From the NCBI GenBank assembly GCA_048772705.1, contig JBLWGC010000159.1, positions 1 through 64,000 on the forward strand: 64,000 nt of DNA, read 5' to 3'. Below the pieces are notes generated by a model that saw only the letters and a program-made list of their open reading frames with translations, had not been told where the DNA came from and did no database searches. A program made the translations under genes and the position numbers. The stretch is from Leidyana gryllorum EB-2025a. Lineage: Eukaryota > Apicomplexa. Each line of letters begins with the position of its first letter. Position 1 is the first letter of the stretch. This document shows, one piece after another, positions 32,633-44,759 of this stretch.

Positions 32633-33247
32633 TCAACAGAGGCCTCCGTGGTATCTCTTGGCAGCTTCGTCGGTCTGCATACCGGGGATGTAACAATGCT
32701 TTGGTAAATGGAGTTGGAGGTGTCGAACCCATTTGGGTACCGGACAGTTGAACGTGAGCGGAGCATGTTTGCAGCGGAATGTGAACATATCGAAAGCGGG
32801 AAACATCCTGAATTCCAGTCGCCACTGCAGATGCGAAACTGTCATTGGATGGTTTGGGTCGCGCATGACTTTCTGGCGACGTTTGGCTAATGCCCGTTGA
32901 TTTTCAGCATCTTCTAAGGTTCGGAACCGGTGGTGTTCCAGATCTCTAATCGTGGCGGCGAATTCGGCGGCGAATGCTGCATCCACTCCGACAGATTCCA
33001 ATTGGGCCTCAAGGAGCCCCCCCCCTATGGAACATTGTCCGTTGAGATCTTGTACAAGCGCGTAATCTTTGAGTGCCTCTACGGCCTCCTCAACAGAGGC
33101 AGCGCCGCGATTGAATAACCATCGGCGGGCTGCCTGACTCCGAAGACCTGATATGAGTGTGGAGACCTTTTGATGGTCCGCTGGCGTTTCGTTGGTATAA
33201 CGGTCTATATATGCCAGTTCTGATTCACCTGGCCCTTGAACAATCAT
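32633..33247 (-). CDS. Gag-like protein, second tandem copy
   Basis: 204 residues from ATG 33247. It is a diverged, N-terminally shorter relative of the gene just upstream. Shared signals in the same order: GESELAYIDRYTNETP against EGPFAYALRFVAALA; VSTLISGLRSQAARRWLF with ASVEEAVEALKDY against VRAYIRGIRGTQCRHFVY with ASVSDALQAHKEF; AAEFAATIRDLEHHRF against NQFGALLSDLAAHSF; and VPKWVRHLQ against VPQWMERLQ. The first block is the classic layout of the capsid (retrotrans_gag) domain of Ty3-type elements. No zinc knuckle, protease or reverse transcriptase is nearby, so this is a relic or a domesticated gene. It starts 29 nt after the upstream stop, in a different frame. Confidence 0.55.
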   Translation of the reverse strand: MIVQGPGESELAYIDRYTNETPADHQKVSTLISGLRSQAARRWLFNRGAASVEEAVEALKDYALVQDLNGQCSIGGGLLEAQLESVGVDAAFAAEFAATIRDLEHHRFRTLEDAENQRALAKRRQKVMRDPNHPMTVSHLQWRLEFRMFPAFDMFTFRCKHAPLTFNCPVPKWVRHLQLHLPKHCYIPGMQTDEAAKRYHGGLC

Positions 33248-33276
33248 CTAGCTCATAAAAAAAGGGCAAAAAAAAA

Positions 33277-34167
33277 TCAACGCGAGTTGTAGTGCAACTC
33301 CTCTGGAACGAACGCTTCGTTCGGGAAGTCGCCAAAGAATCGCATTCCGTGATCTTCAAGTTTGAATTTTTCTTGAAGTCGCTCCATCCATTGTGGAACA
33401 TCGCCGTCCAATCGAATGATTGTATTGAGGGGAACAAAATAGCCAATAGGCTCTGTTACCACTTCGTGCAAACCTATCAACAGACGAATACTGTTGGGAC
33501 GCAATTTGTGGTTGATCACAGCTTGAACTCGTTCTACACGCGCGTGCAGCTTGTATTCAGCCTCTGCTTCGCTGGCAAAACTGTGAGCGGCCAAATCAGA
33601 CAACAACGCGCCAAACTGATTCAACTCGCTATCTCGTATACCACTCGAACCCAATTTGCTCAAAAGGTATTCTCGCTTTTGAGAGGATGACGTCGTGAAA
33701 CAAAACTCTTTATGGGCTTGCAACGCGTCCGAAACACTGGCAGGTTTCCGCGCGTACACAAAATGTCGACATTGTGTCCCTCGGATGCCGCGAATGTAGG
33801 CCCGAACCACTTCAGCGGCATCTAAGGTGGGGGGTGGATCGGGCCCGGTGTGGGCATTCGCCAAAGCTGCGACAAATCTCAGGGCATAAGCAAAAGGCCC
33901 TTCACCAGCTTCTTGGCGAGTATGAGATGACGTCACAGCCGGAGCTCGCAGGGCTGGAGCCATAGCCTGTTCCAACAGGATTTCAGCAGCCCGTGTGGGG
34001 TCGTTCATCATTGTGATGTTGCTGATGTCATGTCCGAAACGGCGCTTGGCAGTGTCCGCCAGCAAGTTTAGTGCACCCAAAGAGGGTTGACTAAAGTTGC
34101 GGGGGATACCCTGATGCCTGTGGCCCGGAATCGCCACTCGCTTCTTCTCTTGAGGTTCCATTTCCAT
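33277..34167 (-). CDS. Gag-like capsid-domain protein, first tandem copy
   Basis: 296 residues from ATG 34167 (upstream the frame opens only with GTG). A basic N-terminus (EKKRVAIPGHRHQ) and a linker lead into a helical region starting near EAGEGPFAYALRFVAALANA. This is followed by the YIRGIRG and ASVSDAL segments that recall the capsid part of LTR-retrotransposon Gag. The C-terminal third (RLLIGLHEVVTEPIGYFVPL, then VPQWMERLQEKF) is shared with the neighbouring copy but is not a known Gag part. The frame is uninterrupted, and no other retroelement genes, LTRs or primer site were seen. Alternatives: a lineage-specific host family of unrelated origin. Confidence 0.55.
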   Translation of the reverse strand: MEMEPQEKKRVAIPGHRHQGIPRNFSQPSLGALNLLADTAKRRFGHDISNITMMNDPTRAAEILLEQAMAPALRAPAVTSSHTRQEAGEGPFAYALRFVAALANAHTGPDPPPTLDAAEVVRAYIRGIRGTQCRHFVYARKPASVSDALQAHKEFCFTTSSSQKREYLLSKLGSSGIRDSELNQFGALLSDLAAHSFASEAEAEYKLHARVERVQAVINHKLRPNSIRLLIGLHEVVTEPIGYFVPLNTIIRLDGDVPQWMERLQEKFKLEDHGMRFFGDFPNEAFVPEELHYNSR

Positions 34168-34506
34168 TTTTTTCAACCTTTCAGCCCCCTTTTTTAACAC
34201 TCATGTCCTCAACGGGCTAAGAACCGAACTAAATCAACAATCGACCCCACTATTTTTATCAAAGCTGCTGTCTCCACACTCTCTGCGATCGGGACTGTCT
34301 CCAACCCTCTACCACCTTCTTGTGACAACGAATCGAGGAACTGCGTTTCACCAAGGTGTTATCGCACACACACACACATTGTGTCTCGGCGGCTTACCAT
34401 CGTTACGACTTGTCCCAAAGTCTTCTTTGACACTCCGGCAATATTCAAACTCGTCAGAACCGCCAGCCTGCGCCCACCAACGAATGTCACCATCCATAGT
34501 AGTCCC
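34168..34506. other. Intergenic gap, no gene seen
   Basis: About 340 bases between two genes of the minus strand, including a short CA-rich run near 34370. No supported reading frame or RNA gene was found. Confidence 0.5.
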
Positions 34507-37500
34507 TTACCATTGTTGTGTTATGCTGCGAGCGACATGTTCCTGAATGACTTGTTCGTAGAACTCGTTATAGCTATTGATGTTATCGAGGTGAAGCACT
34601 GGGAAGTTGATTGTGGGGTCCAGAGCTATCAAACCCTCTTTGATTTGAGCAATGACTTGGGTCTTGTCAATCTCAAGCCGTCTTATTCTCATCACAATGT
34701 CCTCTTCCTCGTTGTCTATCAAGTTGTAGCTCGTAACGGGAGCTGCTTGTAGGACTTGACGAAGTCTGAACAACTTGGGGATGTCATGAGCTTCAATGCA
34801 CGCCTTCAATGGCTGCATTACAAGTTGCAGTCCGTAGATGTCGAGATACTTGAGTCCTAAGACTTTGGGAATCTTGAATTTCAGTCTCACGCTCACAGCC
34901 GCTGCCACTCGTAAGGCCTGAGATGGAGCAACGCTCCCACTGCCATCCTTGCCGGCTGACTTACTCCCGTCGGCACTTCCACCCGGCGGCGCCCCTGTCT
35001 CGATTATGATGGTGGTGGTCCGCTTGGGGACTACTGCTCCTCCCTCTTCACTTGTGAGGAGAGCATCTGCCAAAGTGACCATGGATGTGCCCAAATCAAA
35101 GTCGAAGGCCATCAGTCCCATTTTGTGATAGGCCGTGTCGACAGCTAAGTGTTTGATTCTGCATTCGAGTACTCCAACGTCCTCCTTTCGTAGATCGACG
35201 GTGGCTTTGACCCGATCAACTCTGGCTTTAATGACCAAGTTGACATGTGTGGGCACAGCAGAGGCAGTGTTCGACAATAGCTCTTGTTGTCGCAAATGGC
35301 GAAGTGTGGCGCTGTACACACTCGAGGCAGAGCTCTGAAGTTTCGGGACTTGGAAGTATTCGCTTAGACTACGATTAGAGGGGAAAGCCGAAGCCATGGC
35401 ACTGCCTTTGAGGAGTGGGGTGGAGGAGAGTAATCCGGGCGTCAGTCGGCTGTGTTTCATATTGGCGTCGACAGTAATCATCAAACATCCCTCCATCAAA
35501 ACTGGCTCTATCGAGCACTCCAATATTCTTCTCGACTTGTTACCGTCAGCAGTCTCCATCAGTCGACTTCGTAGTTTCCCAGCGCTACCGCCGAGAGACC
35601 CGAACAACGACGGACTTAATATATGTCCTCCGTCTATAACGCTTCGGCCTCTGTCACTGATCATATCATCTTCTTCAGTTGCCAGCAGCACCACGGCCTC
35701 GCGTTTCTCTGGGATACACAAGACTCGCATCAGGTCTATGTCACAGAGACTCTGGAGCATCGCAGGGGACTTGAGGTTCGGTCGAGACGGGAGCTCGTAT
35801 CTGTGGGACATCTCCGCATATTCGTAGTCGCAACCCAATCGAAGTCTCAATATGTATTTGAGGACATCGAGTCCTCCGCTCCATACAAAGCACTCCCCGG
35901 CTTCGATGGCTAAACAATACGATTCCGTGGCAGCGATTTTCTCCATCTCATTGGTGAGCCAACATGGACTCGGCATCCCGGAGGCGTCTTCGATGGCCGA
36001 TGATCCCTCGTATTTGCGACGCAATTTCAGATAATCATCGGTATCTCGGAGAACCCAATTGCAGACGAGTGTGACGCCAGCATTGTTTTTGAGAATAATT
36101 CTTCGCAAACAGGCCCGACTCAGAGCTCTAAGATCGCGAACCAAAGCAGCTGGAGCCACTCTCAGCCAATTCTCCACCACGAGACTCGATCTGTCATGCA
36201 GCGGCAACAGCTCGTGGGTGGCTCCTTCACGTCTCTGGAATCCAATGCCCACCCGCATCATGGAATCCAACCGTCTCTCGACGCGGACCTCGCGGAAATC
36301 TTTCATTACGCGGGCCAAACAGCTCTCGTGTTGGTCCATTAAGACTGTGCGAGGGGGGTGCGACACATCTGCAGACCTCAGACCCTCGGTATTTCCAGAG
36401 AATGGGTCTCTCAACAGCTCAACCAGACTTAGTACACACGGCAGCAGCCGAAGATCAAATGGTACGTATCGGGCAGCCGACGCAGTCAGAGACCGTTTCG
36501 CGTCCTCACTCTGTGACAACCCCAAATACAGAACAGAGTTCATCGGGAACAGCTGTATTGAAGAGTGCGGATGAACTATCAACCAGTGACATGTTGGGTC
36601 AGGGTGCTCCATGTCTTCCAGATAGGGCGACATCCGAGGCGGGATCCATACTTTGTCGTGATATAATTGAATGGGGACCGGGAGATCGTTCTCAACAATG
36701 AGACTCGGCTCGAAGACGACACACGGGCATTGGTACTTTGTCCTTTTACTATACACTGCCATAATTCGCAATCCAGTTCGGGCAGACTCGAAATCCAGAA
36801 CCAATACCCCGCCACCAGTCTTGCGTAAATCGTTCATTCGGAATCTCCTCTTGAGAATAAGAGGAGAGGATTGCTTATCTCCGCCTGCCGCGTTTGACCC
36901 TTCAGGCAATTGGAGAGTGACCTCTATCACGTTGAAATGGTAAGCAGTGAACCTCGATGGCTCGGGCGACTCGAGGCTGATCTCCTTTTCGAATTCGGGT
37001 AAATTGAACTCTCTCAAGGGGTCGACGCGTAGGGCAGGTGGCGGAGGGGGAGGCGGCAAATGCAGATTGCGCTGTTGAGAAAGACTCATCAGCCAAGCGG
37101 GACATTTGGCTTTGCCCGCCCGATCATCCATCTTTCTGCGGTATCGCCTTTCATCCATCCTCTTCTGCAAGCTCACATAACCTCCCTCACCTAAGCCGGC
37201 GCCTTCAGCCGGTGCTGACGGAGACCTCCACCCAGCCTCGACCTCGCTGCCTGCATGGCTTCCCATGATATGATCGCGATATTCACCCTCGTTCTCCATC
37301 CATTCAGGCTCGCTTTGCGACTCTGAGCTCAGTATGTCCTCGTGGCCCGACAGACAGCCGTCCGAGCCGTCACTCCGAGCTGAGGATATCATTGGCTCAA
37401 TGTGCTGTTCCTCCCCCTCGTCGTCCAATAGTGGCGGAAAGGTGATTGGCTCCTCTTCGACTGTGTATAATTTGATGTTCAGAGGCAGAATCGTCTTGTT

Positions 37501-40500
37501 GCGGAAGGCGCAGTATGCATCTACGAACCAGAACTCTTGTTGTTTGCATCGGCGTTCGGGCGACAAGCGATGAACATTGAAACTCGAGTGATGAGCTTCG
37601 ACTTTCTTCTGCTCCATCAGTGAGTGCCAATAGGCTCCACCGCCACTGGTATCGTGAGCAGCCCGTAATCTCACTGTATCACTGACTGTCAATGTCGTTC
37701 TCAGCGTCTGACCCGGACGGATAGGCCACGCCGACTCCTCTCCTGCCTGCGTGATCAGTACGCGCCACGGAAGTAAGTTTCGGATCTTTATTTTGGATTC
37801 GACGCGCAGTACCTTCGCTTGACATGCCTCACTAATGTTGACCAGCGGGTTCCTGATAGCACACACAAGCACTCGCTCTTGCTTGCTGCCAGTGACGTAG
37901 TGGAGTGAACGAGGCTCGTCACCAATCTCAATGTCATCGATTCGCTGTATCTGAGACACATGTCCAAATATCTCGATTGCCACTTCAGAGTCGGCTGGTA
38001 TAGGGCGCGTGTCCTCGGGAGTGAGCTCCATGAGCTCTCCCGTGGCTCCGAATCTGACCATCACTATCTCATCAGTCTTATTTTGTATCATCAGACGGTG
38101 ATGCAATTCGTAAACATCGGGTTCCCATCGACACCGCAACATGGTGAGATGACGACTTTTCGATGTGTCGAGGATCAGCGCTCGAGACGGAACTGGCACA
38201 CCATCAATCTCTGCTGTTTGATCGGGATCTTGCGATGCGTTGGTGGCTGCCGAAATGACAAAGTATTCGTCAAACTGTTTCTCGAGATACATCTTCTGGA
38301 GAAACGCTTCCGGACTCGGATTGTCCTGTTTTCGTCCCGGCAGAGGCACTCGCACCCACACCCACTCACACTCCTCATACGGGTGACGGAACAAATGCTC
38401 CCGAACGGCTCTGGCATCACGAAGTACCGTACGATCCTGGAGGTACACGAGTTCGAGATTCTTAATTCGCGACCACGGGGCTGTGGCCACATTGATAAAC
38501 TCTGGTGATGAGTCAGCAGGTGCATGAGATACAAACAGCTGTCTCCGTGGTCCGCCCGAGATAGGCTCGATGCGGGTAAGGGATGCGACAGCAGAACGGA
38601 GATTGTCCATAGAGTGGACAGTCAAGTCGACCCTCCCCACTGTCAGTCGCAGAGACAACTCGTTTTGCATCGGGGACGGCTCGTCGAGTGTGTTAAGGCC
38701 GGCAGAGTCTTGATTCGAATGAACCAGTCGCCGTCGGAACGTCATGACGGATTTGGTGGCGGCCACAATCTCCTCCAAGCCGCACGCTGAGCCGCACAGA
38801 GCACTGACTTTGTCCATTCTCCAGTCGAGATCCACAGAGTAGTTGCCGTCAGTAGAGATCTGAAGGTCTACATCACCGAACGTACTGGCCACCAATAAAA
38901 GTGTGTGAATCCCGAGATAATCGAGAAGGCTCAAAGCGATGTGAAACTTTGGCAACTTGAGTTGAAAGTTGCCGGTTGGCAGCCGCGGGGAGGGATGGAA
39001 GCCTGCAGAGCTTGGTGGTGGGGTCAATGCCGACCCAAAGTTATACATATCTTCCGCCACTCCACCACTCTCACGGTGAAACAAGTGTGCCAGTCGACTC
39101 AGGTAGCCCCAGCTGTCCAACAGATTGTTCAGCAGCATCTCAATGATCCGAAAATCGTCTTTGGTGAGCATCAATTTCACGTCATCGATATGATTGAGTG
39201 TTTGATCCCCCTCTGAGCTCAGCGAGAACGCAACCGGACTCTCTAGTATGGGTGCCAACACCCATCCGGTGCTGTGTCCGACGAGCTGATGCACTCTCCA
39301 CATAGTGTCGCCACGTTCCTTATTGAAAGTGAAGGTACTTTCAGCTGCGGTGGGTCCGCGCAAATGTCCGCCGCGAAACTCCCCCAAATACGCTCGAGCG
39401 TCGTTCACAGATATCGTCATGTCGCTCAGGGGGTCAGATCCTCCGATGATAGGGCCCAAAAGGTTCCCGGATCCTGGCACACCACTTCTGCGGCCGATGG
39501 CGTCCACTTGGTCGAAAGCCAAATAAACGCCCACCACAGTGCGATAATCTATCCTCGACTCTCCTCCCTCAGCGGCCTGATCCAGCATGCCGGCAGCCAT
39601 TATGCATAACTCAAAGTCTTTGACGGTGCATTGGACACTGCATATCGGAGTCCTTATGGAACTAACTTCTCTGTGCAGTTTCAAGGGCAGCGGATCTGCT
39701 CTCGTCATAATGATACCCAAAGCTTCTTGCAGCGGCGGCACCAGAATTTGCACTGTATTATACGTCATGGACAGATCTATCGCCTGTCCTGTGTTCTGGA
39801 CGGAGTCGGCTTTGAGCTTACAGGTCTCGCAGTATATCAGGCGAGCCGCGCTCGGCAGATCCGGCATCGCTCCGGGGCTTCGGTAAACAGAGGCCTCCAC
39901 GGAGAGATCGTCAACCTCGCAGCAAAAGTTTACTCCCCCTGCGCGCGTTTGCACAGCATTTGCCCTAATACTGCCGGCCGTCATCCCGAGATCCTGCAGG
40001 TTCCCGAGATCGTCCGGTACAGAGAGGAAGACAGTTTCACGTATCTCGATCTTCATCTCACTAATGCCTTCATCTGGCCCGATCTGCGGGATAGGAAGGG
40101 TCCAATTTCCCTCCATAATCTGATGATTACTACTTTCTCGGGCTTCTTGCCTCAACTTCTCGATCTCGGGGTAGTCCTTCCAAGCTCCCCATCTGGGGTT
40201 TGCATACCAAAGGCGAGTCATAAAATGGACAGAGGGCACTCTACAGGTTAAGGGCCCTTCAGCTGACATCCACACAGACCGAATGGCGACTTCCCATTTG
40301 GTCAGTTTCTCTCTCCCGCCGCGTCTTTCAGTCATCAGAGAGGTGAAGAACGTGACAGACGTAGCCAACTGCGACAAACTTATGGTTACATGCGGGTTAT
40401 TGTTTGCCAAACCGCCCGTGCGGCTGATGGAACTCGAGTGAACGCCGGGTGGTGACCGTAAGGATGCGGTTCTCATGATGGATCGGGGGTGACCATCGTG

Positions 40501-42779
40501 ATACGGAGCAGATCCAAAGACGAGATCGCTCAATTTAGCTTCCTCGATCTCGAGCTTGAGAGTTCCACCCACACTTAGCTCGATACTCCAATGGTCTCGA
40601 GCTATTTGTCGCAATTTGAAGAGCACCTCGTCGTTCGCATACACAAAGACGGCAGTGGTGGGAATGGTTTCTGTGGCGCACGCTTTGCAGCGACACTCTA
40701 GAATACTGATTCGCTCCATCAACTGAGCCAAACTGAGATTGGAAGCTGTGGAGCTCTCGAGACCCAAATGCAGCCCGACGTTCTTCAGCTGTATCTCTTC
40801 AGTCCTCAATTTACGTTCTCGTACACTGAGGGACGGATCATTCCATAAGATATGAACCATTTCAAACTCTGTCGACACTGACAGAGCCTTATTGATTCCA
40901 GTGTACACAAACTCCGGCAGGGTGAACGGAGAGGAGGAATAAGTCGTGCGATCATCACCCCAGGAGATCGCCTGGGTGCCCTCAGCACCCTCAGTCATCA
41001 GCAGTCTCCAGCGGTCACTGGACAACTGGAAGACCTGTAACAAGTTTTGTAGCTCAACGTCCACATACTGCACCGTCAGTCTCCCCTTGTTATCTTCCGC
41101 AGACGCTGAGAGCTCGAAATGGAGGTCCTTAATGCGCGAGACTCTAATCTCTTCCAGATTCACAAAGTCACAACGCGTCATATGAACTTGGAGATCCTTC
41201 ACTGGATCCATATGAACAGCGAGTTCCTTGAGACGAAGAAAGGTTCGCACTGCACCGGGTGGTGTTGGTCGTGGTGGAGGCCTTGCTGCTACCTCCTCCA
41301 AAATAGTGGAGAAGATTTTCAGCACGGGATCGAGAGCCGACTGAGCAGCTTTCACGCCGTGGGTCAGAACGGGGAAGCGGTAGTCGCCCGAATCTGCGTC
41401 CGACTCGTCAGAAGGAGGGAGTTTTATTGAGCGATCTCCGTCATCCGAGTGGGCGGAATGTGCACACTCGCTCTCGGGTAAGCTGAAGAAGCGCGCGTGT
41501 GTGCCACGTTGTTGTGGGCACACGTCCTCATCGGTGTTGAAAATCGATAGCTGTGGATACCACTGATACAATGAGACCAGAAGATCAATATCCAACACAC
41601 TCTCCACCCCAGTCATGTGCAATTGAACGGCGTGTCCAATGAGTCGAACTTGCAGTTCTTCCAAGGCAGTCTGAGGTATCCAGTTGGGCATTGCCTGTGT
41701 TTCAACTTGGGCCAGAGTCAAACTGGTTGCGTACGGGAAGTCCGCCGACTCGATTTCCATTCGTCCAGCCTTCAGGAAGCCGTGTCCATTGCAGTTTTTG
41801 AATGCAATATCAGCGGCTTTCAGTGCCACCCGGAGCGTTGATGACTTGGTGGGCACCTCTTGCGCCAGTATAGCGTCTGCCAAGAGTTTCAGAGCGATCC
41901 AGAGAGAGGGGTAGTGTTGGAGTTCTTTGAGACTCTGCTGATCTCCCAACTGGACTTGAACGGAGTCGAGGGTCGCTTGAGCATAGCCCGGTTCGAGTCG
42001 TAGAAAATCTCGTTGATGAGCTCCGTGATGTGCCCGGAGAGTCGCAGAAATGAAGCATTTGCCCTGGTATCTGACTTGGCAGTGGGCGGACGATTTAATG
42101 ACGCGGGTGATCAAAGTGGCCGTCTCTAAGCGGCCGCAAAGGTGACTGACGCGCAAACCAACCTCTGGACCGTTCTCATCGAGGTCACAACAAGAGATTT
42201 CAGCAGAGGCAACTCGCAGGATGACAAGGGCGACGAGCCACTTGAGGATGGCTGTGGCCAATTTGCCGACCCATTCGGTGGCCGAGCGCGGCGGAGTACC
42301 GATGACGACCCCAATATGGCGAATAGTGGCATCGGATATGTTGATGGCGACGTCGGTTGAGTCTACGTGAAGGACATACTTTGCATCGTCGGTATGCGAG
42401 AGACATATGTGGAAGCGGTTTACGGGGGAGCTAAGTATTGGCCTGCGACGACAGTCAACGAGTGAAGTTGGGGGAGCGATAAGTGAGTGACTCACGTTTG
42501 TTTATGCAATACTTGGACTCCTGAGCAGACGAGGCCGTCGTGGAGGGTGAGGCCCAATACTCTGAGCTCCAGCCGCGAGGGTAATTTGAGGACGAGGGAA
42601 TGAAGGCGAATACGGTGTTGGAGTAAGTTTAAGAACCATTTTACCGATGTCGGATATACTCGATGGAGGAGTAGGAGTGGGAGAGATATGGGTAGAGTGA
42701 GCACTAGTAGTAGGATTAGATGGGTTGTGTTCAAACACACATTGTACAAGGTTAGTGCCCGCTTGTCGGACTCATGCAT
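34507..42779 (-). CDS. Giant bridge-like lipid-transfer protein, VPS13-related
   Basis: Two exons (42496-42779 and 34507-42442) with a 53-nt intron; 2,739 residues, the largest gene here. Exon 1 encodes a hydrophobic helix (LILLLVLTLPISLPLLLLH, residues ~22-40) followed by amphipathic strands (LVLKLPSRLELRVLGLTLHD). This is the start expected of membrane-anchored repeating-beta-groove proteins such as the BLTP2/Hobbit group. The body is all-beta and alternating. At about residues 1,440-2,080 repeated segments (RLMIQNKTDEIVMVRFGATG, VLRVESKIKIRNLLPWRVLI, SLIVENDLPVPIQLYHDKVW, LVVENWLRVAPAALV) resemble the VPS13 adaptor-binding/SHR-BD repeats. Expected role: bulk lipid movement at membrane contact sites. 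Subfamily assignment is uncertain because it combines an N-terminal anchor with VPS13-like repeats. The ATG lies 3 nt after the stop of the acetyl-CoA synthetase. Confidence 0.68.
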
Positions 42780-42782
42780 TTT

Positions 42783-44759
42783 TTATTCGCTGCTAACTAC
42801 CTCTATCATGTGGTCAACTAGAGTTGCGTCAGTGAGGGTGGTCGAATCAGCTGCCCGGAGGTCTTCAAATCGTTTAGCTGCGGCCAGACGCAAGAGACGT
42901 CGCATAATTTTGCCAGAGCGAGTCTTGGGCAATTCTCGAATTACATAAAACTTGTCAACGGAAGCGATGGCTCCAATGGTTGCTCGGATGTCAGCGCGCA
43001 ACTTCTTGATGACTTCTTCCTGAGAAAGACCGCCTTCCTTCACGACAACAAAGGCAACCACTGCCTGACCCTTAATCTCGTGGTCAACAGCAGTAGCTGC
43101 GGCGTCAGCGACGAGGCCAGTCTTCATCATTGTGGTCTCGAACTCGCGAGCGCTGAACAAATGACCGCAGACGTTCATCGCGTCATCCACGCGTCCACAG
43201 ATTCGGATGAAACCTCCCTCAGCAACGTACTCGCCCGCGTCTCCGGTGAAGTAGTGGTTGTTGTAAGCGGAAAGCCACTTGTCCATGCTCTCACCGGCGT
43301 CGGGGCGGAACAGACCGGGCCAGGGACGACCGATGCAGAGAGCACCTTGCTTATTCAACTCCGTGGGAGGGATGGGCTCCTTGGTGTCGAAGTCAAGGAT
43401 CTTCACGTCAATACCGACCATCGGCAAACCAGCGGCACCGGGGTGGAACTGGTTAACACCGGGGAGAGTCACGATGATGTGACCACCGGTCTCAGTCTGC
43501 CAGTAGGTATCCACAATGGGGCAACGCTTGCGGCCGACGTGCTCGAAGAGCCAGTGCCAAACATCCTCGGTCAAAGGCTCGCCGACGGATCCGAGGATCT
43601 TGAGGGAGTCCATCTCGGGGATCTTGGTGGTATCACACTGGGCCTTGAGCACACGGATGGCAGTGGGGCTGACATAGAATTTGGTCATCTTGTGTCTGTT
43701 GATGACATTGAAGTAGCGATACTGGTCCGGGTAGGTAGGCAGGGACTCGAACAACAGGGTGTTGTTGCCGTGAAGTAGGGGTCCGTAGCAGACATAACTA
43801 TGTCCAGTAATCCAGCCAATGTCAGCGGCACAGCCGTAAACGTCGTCCTCGGTGAGGTCGAAAGTGTACTTGATGGTAGTGGCCACATAGGTCAAATAAG
43901 CTCCAACACGGTGGATGATTCCCTTGGGAGTGCCAGTAGAACCACTGGTGTGGAGGATGAACATGGGGTCTTCACCGCGCATGGGGACGGCTTCACACTC
44001 GTCGCCAGCAAAGGACATCTCAATATCGGCGTGCACAACGCGGCCAAGAGTGGGGAGCTTGGTGGGCAAGACAACGTCGCGGGTGAAGAGAATAGTGCAG
44101 AAATCCTCCACATCCAACTTGGAGACAGCCTCGATGACAGGAGACATCAAATCAATCTTCTTGCCACCTCTATAACCAATGTCACAGGTGATGAGGTGCT
44201 TGCAGTCAGTGGCACGGAGACGAGTTTCGAGGCTGTCGCCAGAGAAACCTCCAAAAACGACCACATGGACTGCACCAAGACGGGTGACAGCATACATGGC
44301 AACAATAGCTTGCCAAATAGTGGGCAAATAAATTCCAACACGGGTGCCCTTCTTCACACCCTGAGCCTTCAAGACATTGGCGAAGCGGCACACGGCTTGC
44401 TTCAACTCGGAGAAAGTAAGAGTACGAGTCTGCTCAAAGTCGTCGCCCTCTTCGATAATAGCGATTCTCTGAGGATGAGATGCTGCCCAACGATCGATAC
44501 AGGCGTCATTGACATTGATCTCGCCACCCTCGAACCATCTGAGCTGATCAATCTTGGAAAAATCTTTGGCCAGACTCTCATCGCAAGCAACCTCAGGGGC
44601 CTTGCGCCAGGGGACGAGGTCAGTGGAGCGCTGCATCCAATAATGGTTGGGTTGAGTCATAGAAAGGTGGTGGGCTTCATCATACTCCTCCTTAGATTGG
44701 ACGTGAACGGGCACGTAGGGAGTGGTAATGGGCTCGGAGACTTGGTTAGAAACTGTCAT
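42783..44759 (-). CDS. ACS: Acetyl-CoA synthetase (AMP-forming)
   Basis: 658 residues, single exon, full family length. Motifs: FILHTSGSTGTPKGIIH (P-loop), GWITGHSYVCYGPLLHG, TYWQTETGGHIIVTLPG, YFTGDAGEYVAEGGFIRICG and RELPKTRSGKIMRRLLRL, whose Lys is the acetylation/catalytic lysine. It converts acetate, ATP and CoA to acetyl-CoA. It supplies cytosolic or nuclear acetyl-CoA; no targeting peptide is visible. Codon use is strongly biased towards C-ending codons, as in Hsp90 and the oocyst-wall gene, so it is probably highly expressed. The downstream giant gene begins 3 nt after its stop. Confidence 0.97.
   Translation of the reverse strand: MTVSNQVSEPITTPYVPVHVQSKEEYDEAHHLSMTQPNHYWMQRSTDLVPWRKAPEVACDESLAKDFSKIDQLRWFEGGEINVNDACIDRWAASHPQRIAIIEEGDDFEQTRTLTFSELKQAVCRFANVLKAQGVKKGTRVGIYLPTIWQAIVAMYAVTRLGAVHVVVFGGFSGDSLETRLRATDCKHLITCDIGYRGGKKIDLMSPVIEAVSKLDVEDFCTILFTRDVVLPTKLPTLGRVVHADIEMSFAGDECEAVPMRGEDPMFILHTSGSTGTPKGIIHRVGAYLTYVATTIKYTFDLTEDDVYGCAADIGWITGHSYVCYGPLLHGNNTLLFESLPTYPDQYRYFNVINRHKMTKFYVSPTAIRVLKAQCDTTKIPEMDSLKILGSVGEPLTEDVWHWLFEHVGRKRCPIVDTYWQTETGGHIIVTLPGVNQFHPGAAGLPMVGIDVKILDFDTKEPIPPTELNKQGALCIGRPWPGLFRPDAGESMDKWLSAYNNHYFTGDAGEYVAEGGFIRICGRVDDAMNVCGHLFSAREFETTMMKTGLVADAAATAVDHEIKGQAVVAFVVVKEGGLSQEEVIKKLRADIRATIGAIASVDKFYVIRELPKTRSGKIMRRLLRLAAAKRFEDLRAADSTTLTDATLVDHMIEVVSSE

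Noticed and set aside
33277-34167. Complete LTR retrotransposon at the gag-like genes
   Set aside because: No reverse transcriptase, integrase, protease, LTR pair or target-site duplication is visible; flanking genes are ordinary and closely spaced.
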